In this document: piece after piece, positions 23,985 through 35,976 of the stretch
Position numbering within the stretch: the stretch's first letter is position 1
Layout of the letters: every line of letters starts with the position of its first letter
Origin: Asparagopsis taxiformis
Taxonomy: Eukaryota; Rhodophyta; Florideophyceae; Bonnemaisoniales; Bonnemaisoniaceae
NCBI GenBank assembly: GCA_030407315.1
Contig: JALQPE010002235.1
Span: forward strand, 1 to 64,000
DNA: 64,000 nucleotides
Direction of reading: 5' to 3'
Program-made: the position numbers and the translations under genes
Notes under the pieces: generated by a model
Told to the model about the DNA's origin: nothing
Database searches by the model: none
What the model saw: the letters and a program-made list of their open reading frames with translations, nothing else

Positions 23985-26000
23985 ATGCAAAATTTCCCGA
24001 GTCAACCGCACAGCCCCACCCCGAATCCGTCCTCCACCGAGCCATCTGGCGCCCCACACCAAACCTCCAGTCCCGTTCCCTCCACCGCAGCACCTCCCAA
24101 CGCGCCGTCTTCCTCACCCCATCCAGTGTCCCAGCCCTCTCATCCGCCTCCCCACTCGACTCCTACACCATCTTCCGCCCAACCGTCACGTCCCCCACGT
24201 ACCCCACAGCCCTCCGTTTTCCACGTCCCCCGAAACTCTCGCCACATTGTCCTCGACTTTTCCCGAAACTCCCGCACTCCAGAAAGCAAGGCCAAGCTCG
24301 CCCTCCTCTCCAACGACCCAAACCAAAACGCCATAGCACTTGTCGGCATGGGTGGCGCAGGCAAAACCACTATCCTGCGCGCCCTCGGCAGACGCACAGA
24401 TGTTTGGCAAAAGTTCCCAGACGGCGTGTGGTTCATTGAACTCGGCCACGATGCCAAGGTGCAGAGGCTATTGGACCAGCTTGCGGAGATTGTCACCGAC
24501 GCATTCCCAGATTTCCTCCCCAAATTCACTCATCTCGCTGCAAAAGACAACACCCATGTGAACATGATGGAAAAGCTGATCGACCTACTCGCGGCGAAGC
24601 GCTTCCTCCTCATCTTTGACGACGTGTGGGATCTCGATCCCAGTGTGCACACGTTGGTGGATACCGCCTGCAAAGGAGTGCAAGAGATTGATGGAGGAGG
24701 AATTTGCAAAGTGCTGACGTCGACGAGGAATGAGGCGATTGGGCGAGTACCGACGCATGATGTGTCAATTGCAGTGAGTCCTGAAGATTTGCGCAGGGAA
24801 ACATGTACCGCGATTCTATGCAAGTATGCTGGGATCAAGAGTAACGAGGTGTTGTCGTGGTCATGCGCTAACCGTGATGCACTCGATGGCATCATTGAGG
24901 TATGTGCGGGACTGCCACTGGCACTGAGCGTTGCTGGGTCTGGGATGCAAGAGGTGTTTGGTCGACGCCGAGATGTGTGTGGACCGAATGCCATTGTGCA
25001 ATACGAGGAGAGTCTGAGGCGGAGCAGTGTACAGCTGTCGGGGGCAGAAAGCGGGAGTAGACATAGGGGACTGGATGTAGCTATACAGTCGAGCCTAGAG
25101 TGTCTGGAGAGAGGGTGGGAGGGGCAGAGGATGAGAGTGGGAGAGATGTTTCGATCGTTTTGCGTTGTGGAGAAGCAGATGTGTCTTCCACTGGGAGCGA
25201 TTGAGAAGCTGTGGGATGTGGAGGATGTGCTGTCAGCAGTGCGTATGTTTTCAAGACACAGTGTGGTATGGTTAGAAGAAGATGAGGGGGGACAGGTGAT
25301 GGGGGTACGACTGCACGATCTTGTCCACGACGTGTGTGTGGGGATGGCCGCGGGGAGAGAGGGAGTACGATGGTGGCATGGTCGGCTGGTGGAGGGGTAT
25401 CGAGCATGGCTGCGGACAAGTGGAGATGAAGGAATGGAAACTGTAGGAGGGGGCACGGAGGCGGAAGAAGAAGAATGGTGGAAGCTGAAGAAGACGGAGA
25501 GCGACAAGTATATGAGGGAGCATGTGGTTCGACACCTGCTCGGAGCAGGGCGCATCACTGAGGCGGTTCAGTTGTTGACGGATTATCGCTGGATCGAAGA
25601 GATGAACAAGGATGAAGAGCGACCGGCGTTTCGAAAGGTAATCGGCGAGCTTGAGATGTTGCGAAAGTATCTGGAGAAAGAAGACGAGAAGACGGAGAGT
25701 GTGAGAAGAATAGTGCGCGATTTGTCTGTTGTCGTGAGGGCAATGGAGTTGTGCATGATACCGTATTGTTCGAAGAATCGAGAAGAATGTACGTATCAAC
25801 TCTTTGGGCGACTACGAGATGTTGTGAGCGAGAATGGAATAGTCGAGCGAATAGTTGATAGTATAGAGCGATATGGGGAGCGACCTTGGGCTCGTTGTGG
25901 GCCTGGGGTACTGGAGAGTGGGAGGAGCTGGTTGAGGCGAGTACTGAAGCTGGAAAATGAAGGGAAATGCATGTGTGTAGGTACGGGGGAGAAGTTATAG
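23985..26000 (+). CDS. G3 first frame: class II NB-ARC protein (671 residues)
   Basis: The frame holds MQNFPS, a Pro/Ser-rich tail of about 90 residues, then NB-ARC with GMGGAGKTT (about residues 121-129), LLIFDDVWD (about 208-216), LTSTRNE (about 244-250) and GLPLAL (about 309-314). The MHD-like motif reads RLHDLVHDV. A winged-helix and helical linker containing EEEEWWKLKK follows. In this copy a run of six G (as in G5) is five (25985-25989), so the frame ends at 26000 just before WD40. NB-ARC is the ATP/ADP switch of NLR and Apaf-1-type receptors. If the lost base is real, this is a stand-alone NB-ARC protein overlapping the next frame by 34 bases. If it is a read error, the two frames are one gene of about 1456 codons. 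Confidence 0.8.
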   Translation: MQNFPSQPHSPTPNPSSTEPSGAPHQTSSPVPSTAAPPNAPSSSPHPVSQPSHPPPHSTPTPSSAQPSRPPRTPQPSVFHVPRNSRHIVLDFSRNSRTPESKAKLALLSNDPNQNAIALVGMGGAGKTTILRALGRRTDVWQKFPDGVWFIELGHDAKVQRLLDQLAEIVTDAFPDFLPKFTHLAAKDNTHVNMMEKLIDLLAAKRFLLIFDDVWDLDPSVHTLVDTACKGVQEIDGGGICKVLTSTRNEAIGRVPTHDVSIAVSPEDLRRETCTAILCKYAGIKSNEVLSWSCANRDALDGIIEVCAGLPLALSVAGSGMQEVFGRRRDVCGPNAIVQYEESLRRSSVQLSGAESGSRHRGLDVAIQSSLECLERGWEGQRMRVGEMFRSFCVVEKQMCLPLGAIEKLWDVEDVLSAVRMFSRHSVVWLEEDEGGQVMGVRLHDLVHDVCVGMAAGREGVRWWHGRLVEGYRAWLRTSGDEGMETVGGGTEAEEEEWWKLKKTESDKYMREHVVRHLLGAGRITEAVQLLTDYRWIEEMNKDEERPAFRKVIGELEMLRKYLEKEDEKTESVRRIVRDLSVVVRAMELCMIPYCSKNREECTYQLFGRLRDVVSENGIVERIVDSIERYGERPWARCGPGVLESGRSWLRRVLKLENEGKCMCVGTGEKL

Positions 26001-28354
26001 TGGGAGGGGGGGAAGGGGAGATATGGGTGTTGGATGGAGGTGATGGGACGGTGAAGAAGACTCTAGTTCATCACACAGGTCATTTTGTTGTGTCTGTATT
26101 TTTCGACCGTAACACGGGGCTGATGTATTCGTGCGACCTTCTCGGGCAAGTTACGATATGGAAGAACGAAGAGAAATGGCGAACGATGCAAGCGGAACTA
26201 GAATACCGAGAATGGATCAACTGCATGCAAGTATTGCCATTGTTGAAGAAAGCTGTTCTGGGTACTCGTAAAGGACGACTGTTAGTCATGGATATACAGA
26301 GCGGGAGTGTAGTTCAAACTGTTGCTGCGCATGACGATCTAGTGACTTCGCTGGCCATCGGAGGAAGTGAACATGTGATGGTGTCTGCATCTCGGGATGG
26401 AACGATCCGTGCATGGCATACGGAAAGTTTCGAGGACAACGGCGCCGTGTTCGAGGGGCACACAGACTGGGTGTACAGTGTGGCGTTGAGCGCTGATGGG
26501 AGACTACTGGCGTCAGGGTCGGAGGATGGAAGTGTTCGGGTTTGGGATATGCAGAGTGGCGAGCCACTGTGGAAATCGCCAGACGCACATCATCATTATA
26601 TGGAATATGTTCTGTTCAGTGGCGATGGGCGCTTGTTATTTTGTGCAGATTATTTCAAGAAGACGAGTGTATGGCGGGTGAGCAACGATGGCCGAGAGGT
26701 GTCACTCGTGGACACTCGTCCCGATATGTCGCGATATCGTGTACAATCTCTATGTCTGGGAGATGGCTCGGATCTGTACGTGTTGACTGAATATGAAGTG
26801 GTAGTCTGGGATGTGCGACAATTCGGCGGCACCATCGAGTCGGTCTCTCCGTTTCTTCCAGATGTGCACAAGTTTGGCATTTCTGAGGATGGGTCAACAA
26901 TGTTGACGTTCAATGGAGAGACGAAATTGATGGAGATACGGAACGTGTGTGACGTGTCAGAGCGCATCGATCGCGTTATTTCGAGTGTCACAATTTCCGA
27001 TGAGCATGACTGGCCTCAACCACTCGCCGTGTCAAACGACCAGCGATTCGTCGCATATTCTCGTTTCGACAGTTGTGTTGTTTATATCGTTGACAGCGGG
27101 AATGGAAATGTTTTCCATTCGCTCCAAGATCTTGAGGAATGGGCGTTATCGTTTGCATCCGCTGAACAGGATGAGGCATCGAATTCTTTGAGTTCCGGTG
27201 ACTCGAGTATTTGGACAGATCGTGAACTAGCGCGGGGTATTGGGACACTGTCGTTCAGTGCAGATGGAAACATTATCTCAGCTCATGCAGCAGCAAACCT
27301 GAACCCAGATGACAAGGATCGGTCAGTCGTCCATACGGAGTGCATGTCCTGGAATGTGCAGTCTGGAGAAGCGCTGGATGAAGCACAGCTCAACTGCGAT
27401 AGTACCCCAATGAGCAGCACCGAAACTCCTCACTTGGTATGCATCAAGGAGTTTGACCGATGGTCCTTCAAATATTCACCGAATGTAACATACCGCCAAG
27501 GCGCATCGTCTTCCATCATTGCCACCGTGGAAGGCGGTGTGTATGGAGCCCATTACATCGCCGACTCATCTCGATTACATCTTTTCACAACGAGGGGTAT
27601 GTGCTACATCGATCTCATAACTGACAACACCCAACTCCCACCGCGCGATGAACCTCCTCCTATACCTTTTCTCTCCCAATTCCATCCACACCAATCACAA
27701 AACACAATCACAGATACCGATGCAGATGCAGATGAAGTCTACGACATCTTTATCAGCCATGCCGGCCCTGACAAATTCACCATCGCCCTGCCGTTGTACA
27801 ATCTACTCGTCGCACTCGGTTTCAAGGTGTTTCTGGACCGAGTAGAGCTGCGACCCGGGGAGGATGCGCCTGAGAAGATGATCAAGGCGATGCACACAGC
27901 GAAAATTGCAGTTGTGATACTGTCGCCGGAGTATGCAGCACGGAAATGGACTCTGAAAGAGCTGATGTGCTTTGTGGAGCGATTCCGTGCTGGCGGCGAG
28001 GGGGCAGTGATCATTATTCCGGTGTTCTACCGGTTGACGCTGGATGACTGCAGAGACAAGAACACGCTGTTCAAAGTCGTGAACGATAGTGGGGAGAATG
28101 TGTTTGTGGTGGAAGGGTTCCTGGAGCGTATGGTGGATGAGCGCGAATATGAACTTCGTGATGTGTTGCATGTTCTGCAGTCGCTAAGGGGAGTAACTGG
28201 TATTGAGAACGAGGGGAAAGTGACGAATGGAGAGAGTGAAGAAGAGAAGGCGGCGCAAACGCAATTTGTCGAGAAGATCCGGGACGCGATCGTGGAGGCG
28301 ATGGGTCGTCTGAAGAGTGGGCGGGCTGCGGGACCTAGTAGTGCTCGTGGATGA
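25967..28354 (+). CDS. G3 second frame: WD40-TIR protein (795 residues)
   Basis: The frame opens at an ATG (MHVCRYGG) overlapping the end of the NB-ARC frame and runs unbroken through WD40 and TIR. WD40 blades show GTIRAWHTE, GSVRVWDMQSGE and LSADGRLLASGS. The TIR starts at VYDIFISHAGPDK and has GFKVFLDRVELRPGE, VVILSPEYAARKW, KELMCF (with the Glu aligned to the catalytic Glu of TIR NADases) and PVFYRLTLDDCRD. It is TIR type a, nearly identical to G6. It may be the 3' part of a single gene disrupted by one base, or a separately translated effector half. WD40 propellers in NB-ARC proteins bind the ligand, and TIR is the output. Confidence 0.8.
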   Translation: MHVCRYGGEVIVGGGEGEIWVLDGGDGTVKKTLVHHTGHFVVSVFFDRNTGLMYSCDLLGQVTIWKNEEKWRTMQAELEYREWINCMQVLPLLKKAVLGTRKGRLLVMDIQSGSVVQTVAAHDDLVTSLAIGGSEHVMVSASRDGTIRAWHTESFEDNGAVFEGHTDWVYSVALSADGRLLASGSEDGSVRVWDMQSGEPLWKSPDAHHHYMEYVLFSGDGRLLFCADYFKKTSVWRVSNDGREVSLVDTRPDMSRYRVQSLCLGDGSDLYVLTEYEVVVWDVRQFGGTIESVSPFLPDVHKFGISEDGSTMLTFNGETKLMEIRNVCDVSERIDRVISSVTISDEHDWPQPLAVSNDQRFVAYSRFDSCVVYIVDSGNGNVFHSLQDLEEWALSFASAEQDEASNSLSSGDSSIWTDRELARGIGTLSFSADGNIISAHAAANLNPDDKDRSVVHTECMSWNVQSGEALDEAQLNCDSTPMSSTETPHLVCIKEFDRWSFKYSPNVTYRQGASSSIIATVEGGVYGAHYIADSSRLHLFTTRGMCYIDLITDNTQLPPRDEPPPIPFLSQFHPHQSQNTITDTDADADEVYDIFISHAGPDKFTIALPLYNLLVALGFKVFLDRVELRPGEDAPEKMIKAMHTAKIAVVILSPEYAARKWTLKELMCFVERFRAGGEGAVIIIPVFYRLTLDDCRDKNTLFKVVNDSGENVFVVEGFLERMVDEREYELRDVLHVLQSLRGVTGIENEGKVTNGESEEEKAAQTQFVEKIRDAIVEAMGRLKSGRAAGPSSARG

Positions 28355-31307
28355 GAAATAGTAGAGTGAAAGGTAGAAAGATGATAAAGGAATGTTGAAA
28401 ATGAAAAGAGTGTGATGGAGGACGTAGGTCAGGGTAGTAGTAGTGCTGGAATTATTAGGCTATGGCTGGAACGGACGAGCTGCGATAATGGCGGTGCATG
28501 ATACAGACGTTACGGTTCAAAATGCATCGGGATCGCTGCAACACGACATGTGGGTTTTGGGTTGCGTGAATGCTGTCAAGGTTTCGTTACAGACCGGACG
28601 GGGCCGACACGTGCACTTGATGATTTCGTACACAGCTTGGAAACAGGCCATCCAACATGATCGGTCACACCCATGTACGCTCCGACGCACTATGCATCCC
28701 TGCGTTGGGCGCAATCATGTGTTTGCCGGGGGGACAATCAACAGTTACATATCAAGAGGTACATGTGAGATTGAGACCACTGCGCAGCGAGGCGTACGCG
28801 CTGCTTGCAAACGGTATTGGACGATGATGCGGTCATAGGCGCGTAGGCACAGGATGGATGTTCACTTGGGATGGCGCAGAGATTGGAAGAGGCGTGCAGT
28901 TTGTCGGACCATGACGGGGTGTGCAGTGGTGGAAGCGAAGTGAAGCTGATCGAGTTGTGAGTGATTGAGATGGTGCGAGCGAGTAGTTCACTTGGGCGCA
29001 CAGAGTGATTCCGAACCAAAGTGGTTGCGAAATACGAAATCTGATTGTCTTTGGATATTTAAAGGCTACAATTCCGCTTGACTTTGGCCTGCGCATGGAC
29101 GATCGATGCAGCGTCTTTGTTTGCTCCGCAATATTGTCGCGATGGATGAAACTGCGCTGGTGCTTGTGTGCGATTGGTGTTGGCGATGGTGATAGTGGCT
29201 GCACATTTCCTGCGTGCATGCGTCAAGAGTGGGTGGTTGTGTGTACCGTGTCCTGGTCGAGCGGGCCGCCGCGTCGAGTCTGTACCAAATTGTGATACGC
29301 GATAACAGCGCTGAGGTGAAGTGCGTGGACCATTCTTCCCACCACCGAGTGCATCTGAGCGCGCGCACCGGCTGCGTCACATGACCGAATGAGCCAGTTG
29401 TGGCCTCTGTGCGATGTCGTTGTGCTGCTGCACGCGTTTCTCAGGTTCTGCACTGCGACACTTGCGCTTGCACGATCCATTCTACGCCACACTTTCTATT
29501 CCATCAACACATTGTTGTTAGAACACAAATGTGGAGGCCAGGATGTAGCCATAAACCAGTGCAACTGCTGATCCGCTGAAGCACCGCACAAATAAATTTA
29601 TTATTGTGCAGTGACAACTGGTGGTGGGCGCAAGTCGTGGAAGGCATCGAGAAGTATGCAGTGCACAGATTGGAGAAAGTGTCACGTTGCGGGGGAGGGT
29701 AGAGTGTGCAATGGCCTGCTGCACCAGCCGGCCTCATCGTCGTGTAGAGCGACTGAGAACGCGCAACAGAACATTGCACGCGAGAAATACACTGGTCTTC
29801 AAGTTGTCAGTAGCGATTCTTGGTCGGATTTCTGCTCGCTGATGGAACAGGTGTGCACACAACGGCAGCTGGCGCAAGCGAAGGGGTGGCATGTGGAGCG
29901 TTATGTCGGTCAAAGCACCTTTATACATACAAACGACACAGACAAGAGATGCTTGTCAACTAAATTAGTAATTCAGATCGGTTCGCATGCAGACCTTAAA
30001 TCTGTTCCGCAATTGTAGTCACCAAATGGATCAACGATGGACTTGGAATATCGAAGAGGACGAGCGCAACGCAGGTCGTAGACGACGCATGGGAAGAACA
30101 AAGCTATTGCTGCATGATATTCCACAAAAATCAATTTCCTACCGCCTCACAGCCTGCGTCGGACGCACGGGCCGAACGCAAACGATGTGTCAGTACGCGC
30201 GTGCAGTCACAGGATGAAGAATCATTCCCTCTTGCAGAACTCCAGCACAACAGTGTAGGATAGATTTTGCGAGCGGAATTTGGGGCTGTAGATGCTGTTC
30301 AGCTGTGGACTGCGAGTTGATCAGGTGATGGATGCTGCATACGGAGGGGGCGCTGTGAATGCAGTCATCGAGCGAAACATGGCAGCATGTTTAGGTTGCG
30401 ATTAGAGAGGATTTGGCATCATTGCCAACGCCTGTTTCGTGTTTGGAACAATCGGAAAGTGGCTACGCACTGGACGACTTGAGCTCGACTAGTGGTAGTG
30501 TTGTCTGAACTTGGTGAGGGCGGTGCTGGATCGGCACTCAACCCTTACTATTGCCCCCGCGCGGGTGCAACAGTTGGTTCAAACGAGTACACTATGCGCT
30601 GCATTTGGTGGTGGTGTACGAATGATACACCATGGCATAACACAGTGTACACGAACCGTGGTCCGGGTGTACTTTCTGTATGGCACTTGTTCTACCTTGA
30701 GACACGTCGAATAGATATAGAGCGTGTATAGTGTCCGCAAACAGGATACGGACACGTGGACGACATCCGACACGTTGTATAGGCCTCATTAGGGCGCATG
30801 AATCGGGGTAGAGATATTTTCCCCTACCGCCAGTTTTGCAGATGAATTTCGGGCGCCTCGTCCTCCTCGAAATACACGTGTATATTCGATGCCAGCAAGG
30901 CACTATTTCGTCCCTCGACTCTCAACTGGCGGAGACAACATGCAACATCTCGTATCAGCCGATTTCTCTTGCTGTGATTCGCTGCCAGAGGCGTTGTCAA
31001 ACTCGATCGGAGGCACGGAAAGTGCTTGCACTATGCCCCAGGCTTTAAACAGACCTCCTTTCATCGCGATAGATAGCTGAGATTCTAAGTCTACAACCAA
31101 TGCCAATTTCTCCTACCTTCCATACTCCTCCAAAGTAGTTTGCCCATTGTATTCAAGACGAGTTGGTTGTGGTAGACCACCGCTGACTGATGCCGAGTTG
31201 GCAGCGACACGGCACATGGCCAACAACAACAATATCAATAATTCCAATTTGACCAAACATCATCTGCGGTTGCATTGCTGTCATCGCCCCCGCAGCTGAA
31301 CTGAGCC
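28355..31307 (+). repeat. Alpha spacer, copy 2 (between G3 and G4)
   Basis: Its first 100 bases match the other alpha copies. From about 29770 onward it is almost identical to copy 3 (from 55915), and that match continues straight through G4/G7 and the beta spacer, marking one edge of a large duplicated block. The part at 28450-29760 differs from copy 3 by several large indels (about 280 bases net). AATAAATTTATT occurs near 29590. Open frames up to 135 codons (29611-30018) are broken by a two-base difference in the other copy. I see no supported gene. Confidence 0.75.
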
Positions 31308-31634
31308 ATGCCGAGCGGAGCCGTGTCGACAGTTCGGGGAACTGAAACAATTGATACGGTACAGAACAGCGTCGAGTCGAGTCCGCTCTGCGATTATCGC
31401 TCCAACCCTCCGCATTCATTCATTCATCCGTCCGTCCGTCCGTTGTTTACGCTTTGCCAACCTGCGCAGAAACCTATAAACCCGTCCGTTCACCGATCAC
31501 CGCTCACCTCACCGTTCACCGCCTCCCGCTCACACACCCGTCAATCCCTCTCCGACCACGCTTTCCATCCATTCCGCCCGTCCGTATTCGCGACTGACAT
31601 TCTTCTCTCCGTTCCCATTCCCACCTGCGTCGCC
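31308..31634 (+). promoter_or_regulatory. Class II leader of G4
   Basis: This is the equivalent of the G3 leader, open in frame for 109 codons before the ATG at 31635. It carries a 12-base in-frame insertion relative to G3 in a CTCACC-type short repeat. Farther upstream is CACGTG at 30875-30880. I saw no TGACGTCA palindrome here. Confidence 0.4.
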
Positions 31635-34600
31635 ATGCAAAATTTCCCGAGTCAACCGCACAGCCCCACCCCGAATCCGTCCTCCACCGAGCCATCTAAC
31701 GCCCCACACCAAACCACCAGTCCCGTTCCCTCCACCGCAGCACTTCTCAACGCGCCGTCTTCCTCACCCCATCCAGTGTCCCAGCCCTCTCATCCGCCTC
31801 CCCACTCGATTCCTACACCATCTTCCGCCCAACCGTCACGTCCCCCACGTACCCCACAGCCCTCCGTTTTCCACGTCCCCCGAAACTCTCGCCACATTGT
31901 CCTCGACTTTTCCCGAAACTCCCGAACTCCAGAAAGCAAGGCCAAGCTCGCCCTCCTCTCCAACGACCCAAACCAAAACGCTATAGCACTTGTCGGCATG
32001 GGTGGTGCAGGCAAGACCACTATCCTGCGCGCCCTCGGCAGACGCACAGATGTTTGGCAAAAGTTCCCAGACGGCGTGTGGTTCATTGAACTCGGCCACG
32101 ACGCCAAGGTGCAGAGGCTATTGGACCAGCTTGCGGAGATTGTCACCGACGCATTCCCAGATTTCCTCCCCAAATTCACTCATCTCGCTGCAAAAGACAA
32201 TACACATGTGAACATGATGGAAAAGCTGATCGACCTACTCGCGGCGAAGCGCTTCCTCCTCATCTTTGACGACGTGTGGGATCTCGATCCCAGTGTGTAC
32301 ACGTTGGTGGATACCGCCTGCAAAGGTGTGCAAGAGATTGATGGAGGAGGAAGTTGCAAAGTGCTAACGTCGACGAGGAATGAGGCGATTGGGCGAGTAC
32401 CGACGCATGATGTGTCAATTGCAGTGAGTCCTGAAGATTTGCGCAGGGAAACATGTACCGCGATTCTATGCAAGTATGCTGGGATCGAGAGTAACGAGGT
32501 GTTGTCGTGGTCAAGCGCTAACCGTGATGCACTCGATGGCATCATTGAGGTATGTGCGGGACTGCCACTGGCACTGAGCGTTGCTGGGTCTGGGATGCAA
32601 GAGGTGTTTGGTCGACGGCGAGATGTGTGTGGACCGAATGCTATTGTGCAATACGAGGAGAGTCTGAGGCGGAGCAGTGTACAGCTGTCGGGGGCAGAAA
32701 GTGGGAGTAGACATAGGGGACTGGATGTAGCTATACAGTCGAGCCTAGAGTGTCTGGAGAGAGGGTGGGAGGGGCAGAGGATGAGAGTGGGAGAGATGTT
32801 TCGATCGTTTTGCGTTGTGGAGAAGCAGATGTGTCTTCCACTAGGAGCGATTGAGAAGCTGTGGGATGTGGAGGATGTGCTGTCAGCAGTGCGTATGTTT
32901 TCGAGGCACAGTGTGGTATGGCTAGAAGAAGATGAGGGGGGACTGGTGATGGGGGTACGACTTCATGATCTTGTCCACGACGTGTGTGTGGGAATGGCCG
33001 AGGGGAGAGAGGGAGTACGATGGTGGCATGGTAGGCTGGTGGAGGGGTATCGAGCATGTCTGCGGACAAGTGGAGATGAAGGAATGGAAACTGTGGGAGG
33101 GGGCACGGAGGCGGAAGAAGAAGAATGGTGGAAGCTGAAGAAGACGGAGAGCGACAAGTATATGAGGGAGCATGTGGTTCGACACCTGCTCGGAGCAGGG
33201 CGCATCACTGAGGCGGTACAGTTGTTGACGGATTACCGCTGGATCGAAGAGATGAACAAGGATGAAGAGCGAACGGCGTTTCGAAAGGTAATCACCGAGC
33301 TTGAGATGTTGCGAAAGTATCTAGAAGAGAAGAAGAGAAGACGGAGAATGTGAGAAGAATAGTGCGCGATTTGTCTGTAGTCGTGAGGGCAATGGAGCTA
33401 TGCATGCCGTATTGTGTGAAGAATCGAGAAGAATGTACGTATCAACTATTTGGGCGACTGCGAGATGTAGTGAGCGAGAGTGGGGTAGTCTGAGCGAATA
33501 GTTGTAGTATAGAGCGATATGGGGAGCGGCCTTGGGCTCGTTGTGGGCCTGGGGTTGGAGAGTGGGAGGAGCTCGTTGAGGCGAGTACTGAAGCTGGAAA
33601 ATGAAGGGGAATGCATGTGTGTTGGCACGGGGGGAAAGTTATAGTGGGAGGGGGGGAAGGGGAGATATGGGTGTTGGATGGGCATGATGGGACGGTGAAG
33701 AAGACTCTAGTTCATCACGCAGATTACTTGTTGTGTCTGTATTTTTCGACCGCAACACGGGGCTGATGTATTCGTGCGATCGTACCGGGCAAGTTACGAT
33801 ATGGAAGAACGAAGAGAAATGGCGAACGATGCAAGTTGAACGGCGAGGCAGAATGGAGTTGATTGAACTCATGCAAGTATTGCCTTCGTTGAAGAAAGTA
33901 GTTCTTGGTACTGACCAAGGACGACTATTAGTGACGGATATACCAAGCGGTGGTGTAGTTCAGACTGTCGCTGCGCATTACGATGGAGTGAGTTCGCTGG
34001 CCATCGGAGGAAGCGAACATGTGATTGTGTCTGCATCACGAGATGGAACGATCCGTGTATGGGATACGGCAGGTTTTGAGGACAACGGCACTGTGTTCGA
34101 GGGCCACACAGATTGGGTGTACAGTGTGGCGTTGAGCGCTGGATGGCAGACTATTGGCGTCAGGGTCGTGGGATCGAAGTGTTCGGGTTTGGGACGTGCG
34201 GAGTGGCGAGCAGCTGTGGACATCACCAGACGGGCATGACAGCCGGGTGTTTAGTGTCCTGTTCAGTGGAGATGGGCGCTTGATGTATTCTGCGGGCGAC
34301 GGAAATACGAGTGTATGGAGGGTGAGCGACGGTGGTCGAGACGTGTCACTGGTGCACATTCTCTCCAATGTGTCGACTTATAATGTCACTCTGCTGTGTT
34401 TGAGGAACGGTTTCGGATCTATTCGCGATGAGTAGGAATCAAGTGGAAGTTTGGGATGCGCGACAAGTCGGCAACACTATCGACTGGGTCTCTCCATTTC
34501 TTCAAGATCTGCACAGGTTTGGAGCTTCGGAGGATGGGTCAACACTGTTGACAGCCAATAGAGAGTCGAAATTGATAGAGATCAGGAACGTGTGTGACGT

Positions 34601-35976
34601 GTCAGAGCGCATCGATCGCGTTATTTCGAGTGTCACAATTTCCGATTTCCATTGGCCTGAATCACTGGCCGTGTCAAACGAACAACGATTCGTCGCGTAT
34701 TCTCTTGGGAACAGTTGTGTTGTTTACATCATTGACAGCCGGAATGGAAATGGTTTGCATTCGCTTCCAGATCTAGAGGAATGGGCGCTATCGCTAGCAT
34801 CCGATGAACAAGATGAGGCAACCAATTCTTCGAGTTCCGGTGACTCGAGTAGTACGACAGAAGGTGAACTGACGCGGGGTATTGGGACACTGTCGTTCAG
34901 TGCAGATGGGAACATTATCTCAGCTTGTGCAGCAGCAAATCCGAACGCATATGACAAGATTCGATCGGTCGTCCATACGAAGTCCATGTCCTGGAATGTG
35001 CAGTCTGGAGAAGCGCTGAACGAAACACAGCTGGACGGCGACAGTACCGCCAAGAGCGGCTCCGAAACTCCCCACTTGGTCTGCAATATGAAGTTTGACG
35101 AAAAGTCTTTCCGATACTCACGAGAGTGACGTGTGATCAAGGGGCATCATCTTCCATTATTGCCACCGTGGAGGTTATGTGCTTGGAGCCCATTACATCG
35201 CCGACTCGTCTCGATTACACCTGTTAATATGGAAGAGAGGTATGTACTATATTGATCTAATCACTGAAAGCACCCGACTCCCACCTCGCGACGAACCTCC
35301 TCTACTCCTCCCACATCCCCATCCCCCCCTATCGCAGGACAAAATTACGAATTCCGCGCCTGACGGGATGTATGACGTTTTCATAAGTCATGCTGGTCCG
35401 GACAAACAATTCATTGCCGAACCGTTGTTCGAAGAACTTGTCGCCAATGGTCTCAAAGTGTTTTTCGACAAGAGGGAACTACATCCCGGGCAGAATGCTC
35501 CCCAGAAAATGGACAGCGCAATGGAGACAGCAAGGATAGCAGTGGTGATACTGTCACCGCAATTTGCTTGTCGCCCATGGACCATAAAAGAATTGCTGTG
35601 TTTCCTGCGACGCTTCAGGAGTGGTGGTGAAAGGGCTGTGATTATAATCCCTGTGTTCTATCGATTAACGCTAGAAGATTGTAGAGATGCGCTGATGATC
35701 GAGGATGAAGATGGGAACAAAGTGCTGATGACAAAGGAATTTCTGCAACGAATGGCGCGGAACAGCGAATATGGCATTGCAGACGTTGTGCAAGGCCTTC
35801 GGGAAATGAGAGGGATCACAGGAATTGAGAACTTGGAAAATGCGACAACCAAGCCGGAAGCGAGGCGGCGGCGAGCCGGAAGACGTTTATTGGAAGGATT
35901 GTAGAGGCTGTGATGAAAGCGATGGGGCGCATAGAAACGGAGAGAGGTAGCGGGTCCGAGTAGAGCGGCAGGGTGA
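31635..35976 (+). pseudogene. G4: NB-ARC-WD40-TIR pseudogene (class II, TIR-b), near-copy of G7
   Basis: The NB-ARC part is open to 33353. From there the sequence is nearly base-for-base that of G7 but carries about a dozen one- or two-base indels: an A lost near 33333, then near 33405, 33490, 33555, 33645, 33730 and 34140, a T gained near 34410, and others near 35120, 35175 and 35848. Joining them recovers WD40 (33650-35270) and a complete TIR-b at 35368-35830 with FISHAGPDK, ELHPGQNAP and IKELLCF. Substitutions against G7 in 33840-35100 are almost absent although indels are many. Either this is a very young pseudogene, or the consensus is poor here and the real locus is intact. Confidence 0.8.

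Noticed and set aside
24530..25558. Long antisense frame (342 codons) within G3, and similar antisense frames in the other copies.
   Set aside because: It is the mirror of a G/A-rich NB-ARC coding strand, with Ser/Arg/His-rich low-complexity product and no motif.
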